From assembly GCF_048060095.1 (NCBI RefSeq), contig NZ_JBLUOA010000001.1:372001-436000 (forward strand): a stretch of DNA of 64,000 bases. Reading direction: 5' to 3'. Position 1 is the stretch's first letter. Each line of letters starts with the position of its first letter. A model generated the notes under the pieces. It had not been told where the DNA came from. It was given only the letters and a program-made list of their open reading frames with translations, and did no database searches. Positions 23,767 to 32,394 of the stretch are shown here, piece by piece. Made by a program: the position numbers and the translations under genes. Origin of the DNA: JBLUOA01 sp048060095. Lineage in GTDB: Bacteria; Pseudomonadota; Alphaproteobacteria; Rhodobacterales; Rhodobacteraceae.

Positions 23767-24494
23767 CAGGTGTCGTCGGCAAACAGATGGGCAAGCCGGG
23801 TCATGGCCGCATCGATGTCGGCGCCGCTGGTGCCCCGAACCACGATATTGGTGCCGTAAACGCCATCCTTCACGAACGGGTATGACCCGATAGAAAGGTC
23901 GGGGAAATCATTCGCCAACTTGCCAAGTGGCTCGGCCACGTTGCCTTCCCCCCGCATCAGCCGCATGGTTTGGGATAGAAGGGGGCTGCCACCGGTCAGA
24001 TGGGGCAGGATGCTGGCCAGCATCGCCTCAAACACTTGCGGCACACCGGCCATGACATGCACGTTCTCAATCGTGAAGCCGGGCGCGGCCGATACCGGGT
24101 TTTCGATCAACGTCGCACCATCTGGGATACGGGCCATGCGCAGGCGGGCGTCGTTCAACTCTCGCCCCGATTCATCGTAATGTGCTTGCAGGATCGCGCG
24201 GGCGTCGTCGCGAATGCTGATCGGCGTGTCGAATGCCGCCGCGATGCACTCTGCCGTTATGTCGTCATGCGTCGGGCCGATCCCGCCAGAGGTGAACAGA
24301 TGGTCAAACCCTGCCGCCAGCGCCCGCGTCGCCGCTATGATCGCCGCGCGGTCGTCCGACACCACGCGCACCTCTTCCAGATCGATCCCGTGCTTTGTCA
24401 GCGCACCCGCCAGATGGTGCATATTCGCATCGCGCGTTCGACCGGAGAGGATCTCATCACCGATGACCAGCATTGCGGCAGTGGGGTTCGGCAT
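23766..24494 (-). CDS. CinA N-terminal-type molybdopterin-binding domain protein
   Basis: This 242-residue protein corresponds to the N-terminal domain of CinA (PF00994 fold), seen in VIGDEILSGRTRDANMHHLA, FTSGGIGPTHDDIT and GVPQVFEAML. It lacks the C-terminal NMN deamidase domain, as is common for stand-alone alphaproteobacterial members. In other families such domains act as nucleotide-sugar or ADP-ribose hydrolases; the activity is not known here. It is divergent from sfsA. Confidence 0.9.
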   Translation of the reverse strand: MPNPTAAMLVIGDEILSGRTRDANMHHLAGALTKHGIDLEEVRVVSDDRAAIIAATRALAAGFDHLFTSGGIGPTHDDITAECIAAAFDTPISIRDDARAILQAHYDESGRELNDARLRMARIPDGATLIENPVSAAPGFTIENVHVMAGVPQVFEAMLASILPHLTGGSPLLSQTMRLMRGEGNVAEPLGKLANDFPDLSIGSYPFVKDGVYGTNIVVRGTSGADIDAAMTRLAHLFADDT

Positions 24495-24539
24495 TGGCGG
24501 CTCCTTGTCTGGCGGTTAGGTCTGGTATAGGCCGCAGGA

Positions 24540-25250
24540 ATGCGGTTTCAAACCCCCTTGATCCCCGGTGTGCTCATCCAACGCTACAAACGCTTTCTGG
24601 CGGATGTGCGGCTGGCGGACGGAACCGAAGTCACCGCCCACTGCGCCAATCCGGGGTCGATGCTGGGGCTGAAAGAGCCGGGGATGAAGGTTTGGCTGGA
24701 GCCGAATGACGATCCTAAGAAAAAGCTGAAATACGGCTGGCGCTTGGTCGATCACGAAAACGGGCATTTCACCGGGGTCGACACGTCCGTCCCGAACCGC
24801 GCACTGCGCGTGGCGTTCGAAGCGGGCGAAGTGCCAGAGGTCGCGGATTATGAAAATGTCCGGGCTGAGGTGAAGTATGGCACCAACAGCCGCATCGATT
24901 TCCTTCTGACCGGGGAAGGGCGGCGCGATTGTTACCTTGAGGTGAAGTGCGTGACCCTCAGCCGCGAGGCGGGGTTGGGGGAGTTTCCCGACAGCGTGAC
25001 CGCACGCGGCGCGAAGCATCTGGTGGAACTGACGGAGATGGTGCGAACCGGCCACCGGGCGATCATGTTCTACCTCGTCCAGCGCACGGATTGCAGCCGC
25101 GTCACGCTGGCCGCCGACATAGATCCGACCTATGCCGCCGGGTTCGCCACCGCCCGCGCCGCGGGGGTCGAAGTCATGTGCTATGACACCAAAATCTCTC
25201 CCGACGGGGTATGGCTGGGCAAACCCTTGCCGTTTTTTGATCCGGATTAG
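24540..25250 (+). CDS. sfsA: SfsA family protein (sugar fermentation stimulation homologue)
   Basis: This 236-residue protein is typical of SfsA. An N-terminal OB-like region includes VTAHCANPGSM. A nuclease-like PD-(D/E)xK core follows, with NSRIDFLL and CYLEVKCVTL, and the protein ends in VWLGKPLPFF. A DNA-binding or nuclease role has been proposed, but the cellular function is unsettled. CAGGA directly precedes the ATG. Confidence 0.93.
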   Translation: MRFQTPLIPGVLIQRYKRFLADVRLADGTEVTAHCANPGSMLGLKEPGMKVWLEPNDDPKKKLKYGWRLVDHENGHFTGVDTSVPNRALRVAFEAGEVPEVADYENVRAEVKYGTNSRIDFLLTGEGRRDCYLEVKCVTLSREAGLGEFPDSVTARGAKHLVELTEMVRTGHRAIMFYLVQRTDCSRVTLAADIDPTYAAGFATARAAGVEVMCYDTKISPDGVWLGKPLPFFDPD

Positions 25251-25259
25251 GACATTCGC

Positions 25260-25280
25260 CCCCTCTGGCACATTGCGGCG
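25260..25280 (+). promoter_or_regulatory. Promoter-like repeated sequence, copy B
   Basis: This is the second copy of the 21-base sequence at 5470-5490 (one difference). It lies 42 bases before the map start and is non-coding. CTGGCA could be the -35 and TATCTA, 18 bases on, the -10 of the map promoter. Confidence 0.55.
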
Positions 25281-25322
25281 ACCTGCATTATCTAGACCCA
25301 AAGCGAACATACGGAGAGACCC

Positions 25323-26135
25323 TTGGACGATACCCGAGGCCGGATAACCAAAGACGGCATCCGCATTTATGAGCCCGGCGATTTTGCCGGGATGCACGCG
25401 GCTGGCAAGCTCGCGGCAGAGATCCTTGATGAGGTCGCAACCCTCGTCGAACCCGGTCGCACGACCGGCGACATCGACCGTTTCATCACCGAGCGGGTGG
25501 AACAGGCGGGCGCGAAATCGGCAACGATCGGCTACAAGGGTTATCAGCACGCATCGTGCATCAGCGTGAACCATGTCGTGTGCCACGGCATCCCCGGCGA
25601 CAAGACGCTGAAGGATGGCGATATCCTGAACGTCGATGTGACGGTCATCGTCGATGGATGGTTCGGCGACACAAGCCGGATGTATGTCGCAGGCAAGCTC
25701 AGCCGCAAGGCGGAGCGGTTGATCCAGATCACCCATGACGCGCTGATGGTGGGGATCGAGGCGGTGAAGCCCGGCAACACCTTTGGCGACATAGGCCATG
25801 CGATTCAAAAATACGTCGAAAGCAACCGGATGTCAGTTGTGCGTGATTTCTGCGGGCACGGGCTGGGCCGTGTGTTTCACGCGCCGCCGAACGTGCTCCA
25901 CTATGGACGCGCCGGGACGGGTGCGGTGCTTGAGGAAGGCATGTTCTTCACGATTGAACCAATGGTGAATCTGGGTCGCCCCGAAACCAAAGTGCTCGCC
26001 GATGACTGGACTGCCGTGACCCGCGATAAATCTCTGTCCGCGCAGTTTGAACATTCGGTGGGTGTAACGGCGGATGGGGCAGAGATTTTCACGCTGTCGC
26101 CTGCAGGCAAGTTTCACCCGACCTATTCGGCTTAA
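25323..26135 (+). CDS. map: Methionine aminopeptidase, type I
   Basis: This 270-residue metalloprotease removes the initiator Met from nascent proteins. Visible family residues are H88 (VCHGIP), D105 and D116 (VDVTVIVDGWFGDTS), and the later His in CGHGLG and the Glu residues in FTIEPMV and FEHSVGV. The start appears to be TTG 25323, supported by GGAG six bases upstream and no better ATG. The stop overlaps that of the converging rsmD by four bases. Confidence 0.95.
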   Translation: MDDTRGRITKDGIRIYEPGDFAGMHAAGKLAAEILDEVATLVEPGRTTGDIDRFITERVEQAGAKSATIGYKGYQHASCISVNHVVCHGIPGDKTLKDGDILNVDVTVIVDGWFGDTSRMYVAGKLSRKAERLIQITHDALMVGIEAVKPGNTFGDIGHAIQKYVESNRMSVVRDFCGHGLGRVFHAPPNVLHYGRAGTGAVLEEGMFFTIEPMVNLGRPETKVLADDWTAVTRDKSLSAQFEHSVGVTADGAEIFTLSPAGKFHPTYSA

Positions 26136-26692
26136 TCTGCCCTTAGGAACGTCACATGCGTATCGCCGTATTTGCGGTGGTCGAGGGGGTGGAACCCCTC
26201 GGGCGCGTCTTGCGGGCTGCTTTCCTCCCAGACGATTAACGCACCGGAAGCGATCCAACCGCCGGTTTGTGCGGCGGAAAGCGCCTTATGCCCCAACCCT
26301 TTCCCATAGGGCGGGTCGAGAAAAAGCAAATCACAAGGTTCGCCGGTATTCGCGGGCAGCCGCGTGGCGTCGCGGCGCATCAGCGCGGTGTCCGCCTGCC
26401 GCCGACACAGCGCGATATTGTCCTTCACCAACCGCTGCGCCGCGCGGCCATCATCGACGAAGGTCACATGCACCGCACCGCGGCTAAGCGCCTCAAGCCC
26501 GAGTGCTCCGGTTCCGGCGAATAGGTCGAGAACGCGGGCGTCGGAGATCGGATCGTCATACCGCCCGCCCATCAGCACGTTGAACAGGCTTTCCCGCACC
26601 CGGTCGGTCGTGGGTCGCAGATGCGCGCCCGCATCGCCCTTACCAACCGAAGTCAGCGCAAGGCCGCGATGGGTGCCGGCGATGATCCTCAC
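26132..26692 (-). CDS. rsmD: 16S rRNA (guanine966-N2)-methyltransferase
   Basis: This 186-residue SAM-dependent methyltransferase methylates G966 of 16S rRNA. It has the N-terminal MRIIAGTHRG and LRPTTDRVRESLFN motifs, the SAM loop VLDLFAGTGALGLEALSRG and the catalytic DPPY tetrad in LFLDPPYGKG. The ATG overlaps the stop of the flavoprotein gene by four bases, so the two are coupled. Confidence 0.95.
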   Translation of the reverse strand: MRIIAGTHRGLALTSVGKGDAGAHLRPTTDRVRESLFNVLMGGRYDDPISDARVLDLFAGTGALGLEALSRGAVHVTFVDDGRAAQRLVKDNIALCRRQADTALMRRDATRLPANTGEPCDLLFLDPPYGKGLGHKALSAAQTGGWIASGALIVWEESSPQDAPEGFHPLDHRKYGDTHVTFLRAD

Positions 26693-27900
26693 GCTTTCAG
26701 CAGGGTCTTCAGGTCGGTTGCGGGGTTCGCCACGATATCTGGCGCAGGGGATTTGCCCGCCTCGATCAGCCGCTTGCCGACCATATAGGCACGGGGATCG
26801 TTCATTGCGTCGACGGCAAGCAACTTGTCACCGGCATAATACCAATGGGACTGCGCGCCATCTGCCTCGCCGGGGCGGGTGACGACCCGGTCATAGCCGG
26901 TGTTCAGTCCCGCAATCTGCAATTTTACGTCGTATTGATCTGACCAGAACCAAGGCTGCGGCACGTAATCCTTCCCGTCGCCGAGGATGTTTTCGGCCAC
27001 GCACTCCGCCTGATCAATCGCGTTCTGCACGCTTTCAAGCCGGATGCGTTCGCCTTTGTAGGGGAACGACGCGCAGTCGCCCGCGGCCCAGATTGCCGGG
27101 TTTGACGTGCGCCCCTGTGCATCGACCTTTATCCCATTATCGACTGCCAACCCGGCAGCTTCCGCCAACCCCGTCGCAGGTGTGATGCCAACGCCCACCA
27201 CCACGACGTCCAGAGGAAGCTCCGTCCCGTCGGTCAGCCGCGCGGAGCGGACGCGCTCATCCCCAAGCAGGGTATCGAGGCCGACGCCCTCGCGAATATC
27301 GACGCCGTGTGACCGGTGCAGGGCCCGGAAATAGTCCGAGGTTTCGGGCGCAGCGACACGCTGCAGGATGCGGTCCGCCATCTCGACCATCGTGACATGA
27401 AGCCCAAGCTTCGCGGCGACTGCCGCCGCCTCAAGCCCGATATATCCGCCGCCGACGATCAGCGCTTTCTGACCGGGCACGATATCGTCGGCCATGTGGT
27501 CGACATCTTCGAGCGTTCGTACGACGTGAACGCCCGTCAGGGCACCGCCGATCGATTCCGGCAGGCGGCGTGGGGTCGACCCGGTCGTCAATGCCAGGGC
27601 ATCATAGGCAAGCGTTTCATCGCCGACCGTCACGGTCCGTGCATCCGCATCAATTGCGGTGACCGGTTCACCCAGCTTCAGCGTGATGTTTTCATCCGCA
27701 TACATCTTTTCTGGCCGCAGAAACAGCCGCTCCAACGTCATTTCGCCAAGCAAATAAGCCTTTGACAGCGGCGGGCGTTGATAGGGCGGCAGGGGTTCTT
27801 CGCCGATCAGGGTGATCTGGCCGTCGAACCCCAGATTGCGCAACTTCACCACCAACGAAGACCCGGCCTGCCCGGCGCCGATCACGACGATATGCTTCAT
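26689..27900 (-). CDS. Ferredoxin/rubredoxin reductase-type FAD oxidoreductase
   Basis: This 403-residue flavoprotein has a FAD-binding loop VIGAGQAGSS (6-15), PPYQRPPLSKAYL, an NAD(P) loop IVGGGYIGLEAA and AAGDCASFPY. The C-terminal reductase domain includes WFWSDQYDVKLQIAGL. It resembles ferredoxin reductases of dioxygenase and P450 systems (CamA/ThcD type). The electron acceptor is not encoded nearby. It is divergent from a peroxiredoxin gene and coupled to rsmD. Confidence 0.9.
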   Translation of the reverse strand: MKHIVVIGAGQAGSSLVVKLRNLGFDGQITLIGEEPLPPYQRPPLSKAYLLGEMTLERLFLRPEKMYADENITLKLGEPVTAIDADARTVTVGDETLAYDALALTTGSTPRRLPESIGGALTGVHVVRTLEDVDHMADDIVPGQKALIVGGGYIGLEAAAVAAKLGLHVTMVEMADRILQRVAAPETSDYFRALHRSHGVDIREGVGLDTLLGDERVRSARLTDGTELPLDVVVVGVGITPATGLAEAAGLAVDNGIKVDAQGRTSNPAIWAAGDCASFPYKGERIRLESVQNAIDQAECVAENILGDGKDYVPQPWFWSDQYDVKLQIAGLNTGYDRVVTRPGEADGAQSHWYYAGDKLLAVDAMNDPRAYMVGKRLIEAGKSPAPDIVANPATDLKTLLKA

Positions 27901-27986
27901 TCAATGCGTCCTCTGCTGTGGTCAGTTGCAAGGCGAAAGCCTATATCTGTGCATGTAGAAAACGCAATCATGCAAAGGACGTAATC

Positions 27987-28475
27987 ATGGCTATTTCTGT
28001 CGGAGACAAACTGCCGGACGTGAACTTGATGCAAATCGGAGAGGAAGGACCGGAAGCCGTCGCGCTGGGCGATAAGGTCAAGGGTCGCAAGGTCGTGATC
28101 TTTGCCGTGCCGGGCGCCTATACCCCGACCTGCCATTCGGCCCACGTGCCAAGCTTCATGCGCACCAAGGGTCAGTTCGACGAAAAAGGCGTGGAAGAGG
28201 TGATCTGCGTCGCCGTCAATGACCCGTTCGTGGTCAAGGCGTGGGGCGATGCGACAGGTGCTGCCGGGTCTGGCATCACGATGCTGGCCGATCCCGAAAG
28301 CGAAATGACCAAGGCCATCGGCATGGATTTCGACGCGCCGCCCGCAGGATTGCTTGGTCGCTCAAAACGCTACGCAATGCTGGCGGAGGATGGCGAGGTC
28401 AAGATCCTCAACGTCGAAGACAGCCCCGGCGAGTGTGAAATTTCGGCGGGCGAGGCTTTGCTGGCCGATATGTAA
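27987..28475 (+). CDS. Peroxiredoxin, Prx5 family
   Basis: This 162-residue thiol peroxidase has the peroxidatic cysteine in VPGAYTPTCH (C49) and the active-site Thr and Arg context typical of Prx5. The C-terminal SPGECEIS holds another cysteine that could resolve the disulfide. It removes hydroperoxides in the cytosol, probably using glutathione or thioredoxin. The start is ATG 27987, with AAAGGA about eight bases upstream. An inverted repeat TGCATG / CATGCA (27950-27974) lies before it and may bind a regulator. Confidence 0.92.
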   Translation: MAISVGDKLPDVNLMQIGEEGPEAVALGDKVKGRKVVIFAVPGAYTPTCHSAHVPSFMRTKGQFDEKGVEEVICVAVNDPFVVKAWGDATGAAGSGITMLADPESEMTKAIGMDFDAPPAGLLGRSKRYAMLAEDGEVKILNVEDSPGECEISAGEALLADM

Positions 28476-28485
28476 ATTGACTGGG

Positions 28486-28517
28486 CCGGAGGCGGAGAAA
28501 CCGCCCCCGGTCTTTCT
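28486..28517 (+). terminator. Terminator after the peroxiredoxin gene
   Basis: The hairpin CCGGAGGCGG / CCGCCCCCGG (one mismatch) has a 5-base loop and is followed by TCTTTCTTT. It lies ten bases after the peroxiredoxin stop and just beyond the 3' end of the converging mscS-like gene, so it may serve both strands. Confidence 0.75.
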
Positions 28518-28520
28518 TTA

Positions 28521-29366
28521 TCATTCCGCGGCCTGAACCAGCGTGCGTGTCGGGAACGGAATGTCGATCCCGCCCGCATCAAACGCTTCTTTCGCCGCGC
28601 GCGTCAGGTCGAATTTCAGCGTCAGGTAATCGGCGCTGTCGCACCAGACGCGAACCTCAAAATCGACTGAGCTATCGCCGAGGTTGGCGACTTTCACCAG
28701 TGGTTCCGGCTCCTGATGAATCCGATCATCGCGCCCGATCACGTCGCGGATCGCCTCTTCGGCCTTTTTTAGATCGGTGTCGTAGGACACGCCAAATGTC
28801 AGGTCGAGCCTGCGCGTCGGATAAACCGAATAGTTAGTGATCGGCGCGCCCCAGATCTCGGCGTTTGGCATCACGATCTTGACGTTGTCAGTGGTGGCGA
28901 GTTCCGTGGTGAAGATCGCAATATCCTTCACCGTGCCCATTTCGCCGCCGATCACGACGAAATCACCCAGTTTGAACGGGCGGAACGCGATAATCATTAC
29001 GCCGGCAGCAAAGTTCGACAATGTGCCTTGCAGGGCAAGGCCAACGGCCAGACCCATCGCACCGATAACAGCGATGATCGACGCGGTCTGAACGCCAAAC
29101 CGGTTCAGGATAAAGACCAGCCCGAACACCAGAATCGCGTAGTAGGTGATGTTCCCAAGAAACGAAAAAAGCGTATCGTCCAGATGTTCGTGACGCTCTC
29201 CGACGCCGATTACGCGCCGCTTGGCCCATCCGGCGACGATAAGGGTCACGATGAGGATCAGGATTGCCGCGAGGACGTTCCCCGCAATGCCTGCCAACCA
29301 TTCGACAGAGATTATGTCCCCGATGGTTGTGCCGTTGAAAATCTCGGTATTCATAAAGTCGTTCAT
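28521..29366 (-). CDS. Small-conductance mechanosensitive channel (MscS family)
   Basis: This 281-residue inner-membrane protein has three N-terminal transmembrane helices. The pore-lining helix is rich in Gly and Ala (IGAMGLAVGLALQGTLSNFAAGVMI, about 105-129). A beta-rich vestibule includes RPFKLGDFVVIGGEMGTVKDI. It matches the minimal MscS form. It would release solutes on hypo-osmotic shock. Its start overlaps the phhB stop (ATGA) and it is the last gene of the ridA-gdpD operon. Confidence 0.93.
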   Translation of the reverse strand: MNDFMNTEIFNGTTIGDIISVEWLAGIAGNVLAAILILIVTLIVAGWAKRRVIGVGERHEHLDDTLFSFLGNITYYAILVFGLVFILNRFGVQTASIIAVIGAMGLAVGLALQGTLSNFAAGVMIIAFRPFKLGDFVVIGGEMGTVKDIAIFTTELATTDNVKIVMPNAEIWGAPITNYSVYPTRRLDLTFGVSYDTDLKKAEEAIRDVIGRDDRIHQEPEPLVKVANLGDSSVDFEVRVWCDSADYLTLKFDLTRAAKEAFDAGGIDIPFPTRTLVQAAE

Positions 29367-29662
29367 TCTGCCAGTGCATCCATTTTTCTTGCAAGTTTCG
29401 TGTCGAGCGCGGTCAGGCCGTCTGAGTCATGGGTGGTCAGCGTCACTTCGACCTGGTTGTAGGTGTTCGACCATTCCGGGTGGTGGCGCCACTTCTCGGA
29501 CCAGATCGCGACGCGGGTCATCCAGCCAAACGCTTCGATGAAGTTCTTGAACGTGAACGCCTTGCAAATTGCATCGCGGTCGCCGTCCAGCGCCCAACCG
29601 TTTTCAAGAAGGGGGGAGAGTTCCTCTCGCCGCTCTTCCTCGGTCAGTTTCGGTTCGCTCAT
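29363..29662 (-). CDS. phhB: Pterin-4a-carbinolamine dehydratase
   Basis: This 99-residue protein is a complete PhhB/PCD family member, with FKNFIEAFGWMTRVAIWSEK and HHPEWSNTYNQVEVTLTTHD. The catalytic histidines lie in KWRHHPEW. It recycles 4a-hydroxytetrahydropterin from aromatic hydroxylases, but no phenylalanine hydroxylase is nearby, so another pterin-related role is possible. It overlaps both neighbours by four bases. Confidence 0.94.
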   Translation of the reverse strand: MSEPKLTEEERREELSPLLENGWALDGDRDAICKAFTFKNFIEAFGWMTRVAIWSEKWRHHPEWSNTYNQVEVTLTTHDSDGLTALDTKLARKMDALAE

Positions 29663-30846
29663 TGCTTTTCCTCCACGTCGGGATTGCGGAAAGGGCCATA
29701 GCTCGTCAGCACCTCGATCTCGTGTTCAACAGCGTCCCGTTCTGCGTCGAGGTATCGGCTGACCGCATCGCGGAACCGGGCATCCGCGAACCAATGAAGG
29801 GAGTGTGTGGTGACGGGCATATAGCCCCGCGCCAGCTTGTGATCGCCTTGCGCTCCGGCCTCGACCGTTAGCAAATCGTGTTTGATCGCGTGGTCGATGG
29901 CTTGGTAGTAACAAAGCTCGAAATGCAGGCAGGGGTGATCTTCGACGCAACCCCAGTAGCGGCCATAAAGCGTATCACGTCCGATCATGTTCATCGCGCC
30001 AGCCACCCAGGTGCCGTCCCTTTCCGCCATCACAAGCAAAATATCATCGCGCAAGGTGTCCTGCGCGATGTCAAAGAAAGCGCGCGTCAAATAGGGGGTG
30101 CCCCACTTTCGCGCGCCGGTGTCCTGGTAGAAACGCCAGAAGGCGTTCCAATGTTCCATACGAATGTCATCGCCGGTCAGTTGGTGTATATTGCCGCCAA
30201 AATCATGGGCCGTTGCGCGTTCCTTGCGGATGTTCTTGCGCTTGCGGGACGACAAGCTGCCGAGGAACGCGTCAAAATTGGTGTATTCGGCGTTTTTCCA
30301 GTGAAACTGCTGGCCCGTTCGGTGCAAAAGCCCGATTTGCTCGCCCGCGTCCGCTTCATCCTTGGTGCAGAATGTGACGTGGACCGAAGACAGCTCGTTT
30401 TCCGCGGCAAGCTGCACCGCGCCTTGCACAAGTGCCGATAGCCCGGTGGTTTCAAATCCGGGGCGGGTCAGGAACCTGCGCCCCGTAACAGGGGTGAATG
30501 GAACAGCCAGTTGCAGTTTCGGATAGTAGTGCCCACCCGCCTGTTCGTACGCGTGTGCCCAGTTGTGATCGAAGATGTATTCGCCCTGACTGTGCCCCTT
30601 CGCATAAAGCGGCGCGACGGCGATCACTTCACCCTCAATCCGCGCAATGACATAGCGTGGTGTCCAGCCCGTGCCCGCCCCGACAGAGGCCGAGCGTTCC
30701 AGCGCCATCAGGAACCGATAGGTGGTGAACGGATCAATCGGGCGGCCACTATCCGCCGCCTCGGGGCAGGCGCAGGCATCCCACTCGGCGGCGTCGATCC
30801 CGGCGAGGCTGCCCAACACGCTGATTTCGATTTGCTGGTCGCTCAT
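29659..30846 (-). CDS. FemAB-like / GNAT-fold protein (DUF482)
   Basis: This 395-residue protein matches the PF04339 family, in which two GNAT-like lobes resemble FemAB peptidyl transferases. Characteristic stretches are HVTFCTKDEAD, FDAFLGSLSSRKRKNIRKER and VEAGAQGDHKLARGYMPVTTHS. The substrate is unknown; the family is sometimes labelled peptidoglycan-related. It lies between gdpD and phhB in one operon, so a shared role with these cannot be assumed. Confidence 0.9.
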   Translation of the reverse strand: MSDQQIEISVLGSLAGIDAAEWDACACPEAADSGRPIDPFTTYRFLMALERSASVGAGTGWTPRYVIARIEGEVIAVAPLYAKGHSQGEYIFDHNWAHAYEQAGGHYYPKLQLAVPFTPVTGRRFLTRPGFETTGLSALVQGAVQLAAENELSSVHVTFCTKDEADAGEQIGLLHRTGQQFHWKNAEYTNFDAFLGSLSSRKRKNIRKERATAHDFGGNIHQLTGDDIRMEHWNAFWRFYQDTGARKWGTPYLTRAFFDIAQDTLRDDILLVMAERDGTWVAGAMNMIGRDTLYGRYWGCVEDHPCLHFELCYYQAIDHAIKHDLLTVEAGAQGDHKLARGYMPVTTHSLHWFADARFRDAVSRYLDAERDAVEHEIEVLTSYGPFRNPDVEEKQ

Positions 30847-30894
30847 CTGCCCGGTCCGCTCATCCGGTATAGATTGGGGGTGCGGCGGGGCACG

Positions 30895-31665
30895 TCAAGC
30901 GCCGGGATGCGCGGCGGCATAGCCTTCAAACGTGATGTTGTCGGCGGTTTTGCGGGCCTCGGCCTCTTGTTCGGGGCTGCGGATTGTCCAGCAAAGGATC
31001 GGCAGGCCGCTTTCTTTCAACTCCTGCACGCGCGGGCGGGACAGGTCGCTGGCCTGGTGGCTGATGAAGCCCGCGCCGACGCGGTCGACATCGGGGATTT
31101 TGCGCAGCGCATCGCGACGTTCCGGCGGGACCATCTGTGTGTCGCTGTCGGCATATGCCTCGGTCACGAGGCCGCGCGGCAGGTTCGGTGCTGCTTCGGC
31201 AAGCGCCGCGACGGAATGTGGGTTGAACGACATAACCGCCGCCGGGCCGTCATAACCCGCGAGCACATCGGCCACTGCGCGTTCCAGCGAGCCGACATTC
31301 GGCCCCAACGCCCCGTCCTGATCCTTCAGTTCGATCAGCAACGGCACCCGACCTGCCGTCAGGGTCAGGACATCCGCAAGGGTCGGTATCGTTTCGTCCG
31401 TGCCAAGAAGGGACAGGCGCGACAGCTCCTCAGCCGTTCGTTGCTGGATCGGGCCGCTTTGCCCGGTCAGGCGCGCCAGACCGTAGTCGTGAAACACCAT
31501 TGGCACGCCGTCGCGGCTGGGTTGGATATCCATTTCAATCCCATAGCCCGCATCAATCGCGGCCCAGAACGCGGCGCGGGAGTTTTCTGGCCGACCCGCC
31601 GCATGGTCGTGCAAACCGCGATGCGCGATCGGGATTGTCAGGAAACTATCGGGCAAAGGGATCAT
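30895..31665 (-). CDS. Glycerophosphodiester phosphodiesterase
   Basis: This 256-residue TIM-barrel enzyme hydrolyses glycerophosphodiesters to glycerol-3-phosphate and an alcohol. Catalytic and metal residues are visible in AHRGLHD (H15, R16), ENSRAAF (E28), EMDIQPSRDG (E44, D46) and FHD (H59), with LIELK further on. There is no signal peptide, so it acts in the cytosol, like UgpQ. Its start overlaps the ridA stop. Confidence 0.93.
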   Translation of the reverse strand: MIPLPDSFLTIPIAHRGLHDHAAGRPENSRAAFWAAIDAGYGIEMDIQPSRDGVPMVFHDYGLARLTGQSGPIQQRTAEELSRLSLLGTDETIPTLADVLTLTAGRVPLLIELKDQDGALGPNVGSLERAVADVLAGYDGPAAVMSFNPHSVAALAEAAPNLPRGLVTEAYADSDTQMVPPERRDALRKIPDVDRVGAGFISHQASDLSRPRVQELKESGLPILCWTIRSPEQEAEARKTADNITFEGYAAAHPGA

Positions 31666-32126
31666 TTGATTTGGAATACACCGTCGATTTCAACCGCAAC
31701 CCCCAGCGGCAGGGATGGCGTGCTGACCGCGGCGCGGGCGTGACGCCCGGCCTCACCCAACGCTTCGCCAAGCAGGTCGGACGCGCCGTTGATGACCTTG
31801 GGCTGGTCGGTGAAATCCGGCGTCGAATTGACAAAACCGGTCAGCTTCACGACCCGGACCAACCGATCAAGATCGCCATCACACGCCGCCTTGACCTGCG
31901 CCAACAGGGCAAGGGCACAGACTTTCGCGGCGGCAGCACCCTCTTCGGTCGTCATGGTATCGCCGAGTTTCCCGGTAATCAGCCCATCCGGCCCGTTGGA
32001 GATTTGCCCCGAGACATAAACCATCTCTCCGACCTTCACCCACGGCACGTAGTTCGCGGCAGGGGCGGGCGCATCCGGCAGGCTGACCCCGAGCTCTTCC
32101 AGTCGTGTTTCGATCAATCCGGTCAT
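31662..32126 (-). CDS. ridA: RidA family protein
   Basis: This 154-residue YjgF/YER057c/UK114 protein resembles the larger RidA subfamily. It has VYVSGQIS near residue 38, NGASDLLGEALGE and RHARAAVSTPSLPLGVAVEI (catalytic-type Arg). RidA hydrolyses reactive enamines and imines made by PLP enzymes; a threonine dehydratase lies elsewhere in this window (52117-53100). The start is ATG 32126, preceded by a strong AGGAGG. It is the first gene of the operon running to mscS. Confidence 0.92.
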   Translation of the reverse strand: MTGLIETRLEELGVSLPDAPAPAANYVPWVKVGEMVYVSGQISNGPDGLITGKLGDTMTTEEGAAAAKVCALALLAQVKAACDGDLDRLVRVVKLTGFVNSTPDFTDQPKVINGASDLLGEALGEAGRHARAAVSTPSLPLGVAVEIDGVFQIK

Positions 32127-32394
32127 ATCATCCTCCTGAACCTGTTGGCTGGACGCTATCGGGGATGCACAGGGCTGAAAACCAAAAAGACCTGCAATGC
32201 CGCGCAATCCAGCGTTTTGTTCATCAATTCGCTGGTCCGGGTTTCCATACATGGACGCTCAGGCATTATCCGCTTATTAATGATTGTCACCGATCGGCCA
32301 CATGATCTGCCGTGAACGCCCCGATCGGTTTGGACATCGGCCCGGATTCACGATCTACCGGGCTTGGAGATTGAACGCGACGCAAGGATTATCT

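Noticed and set aside
25260..25280. Reading the 21-base repeat as a sigma-54 promoter (TGGCAC...TTGC)
   Set aside because: TGGCACATTGC has the right words but the spacing is several bases too short.
24516..25808. 430-codon minus-strand open frame across sfsA and map
   Set aside because: It is antisense to two genes with clear family motifs, has no recognisable domain, and such frames are common in GC-rich coding DNA.
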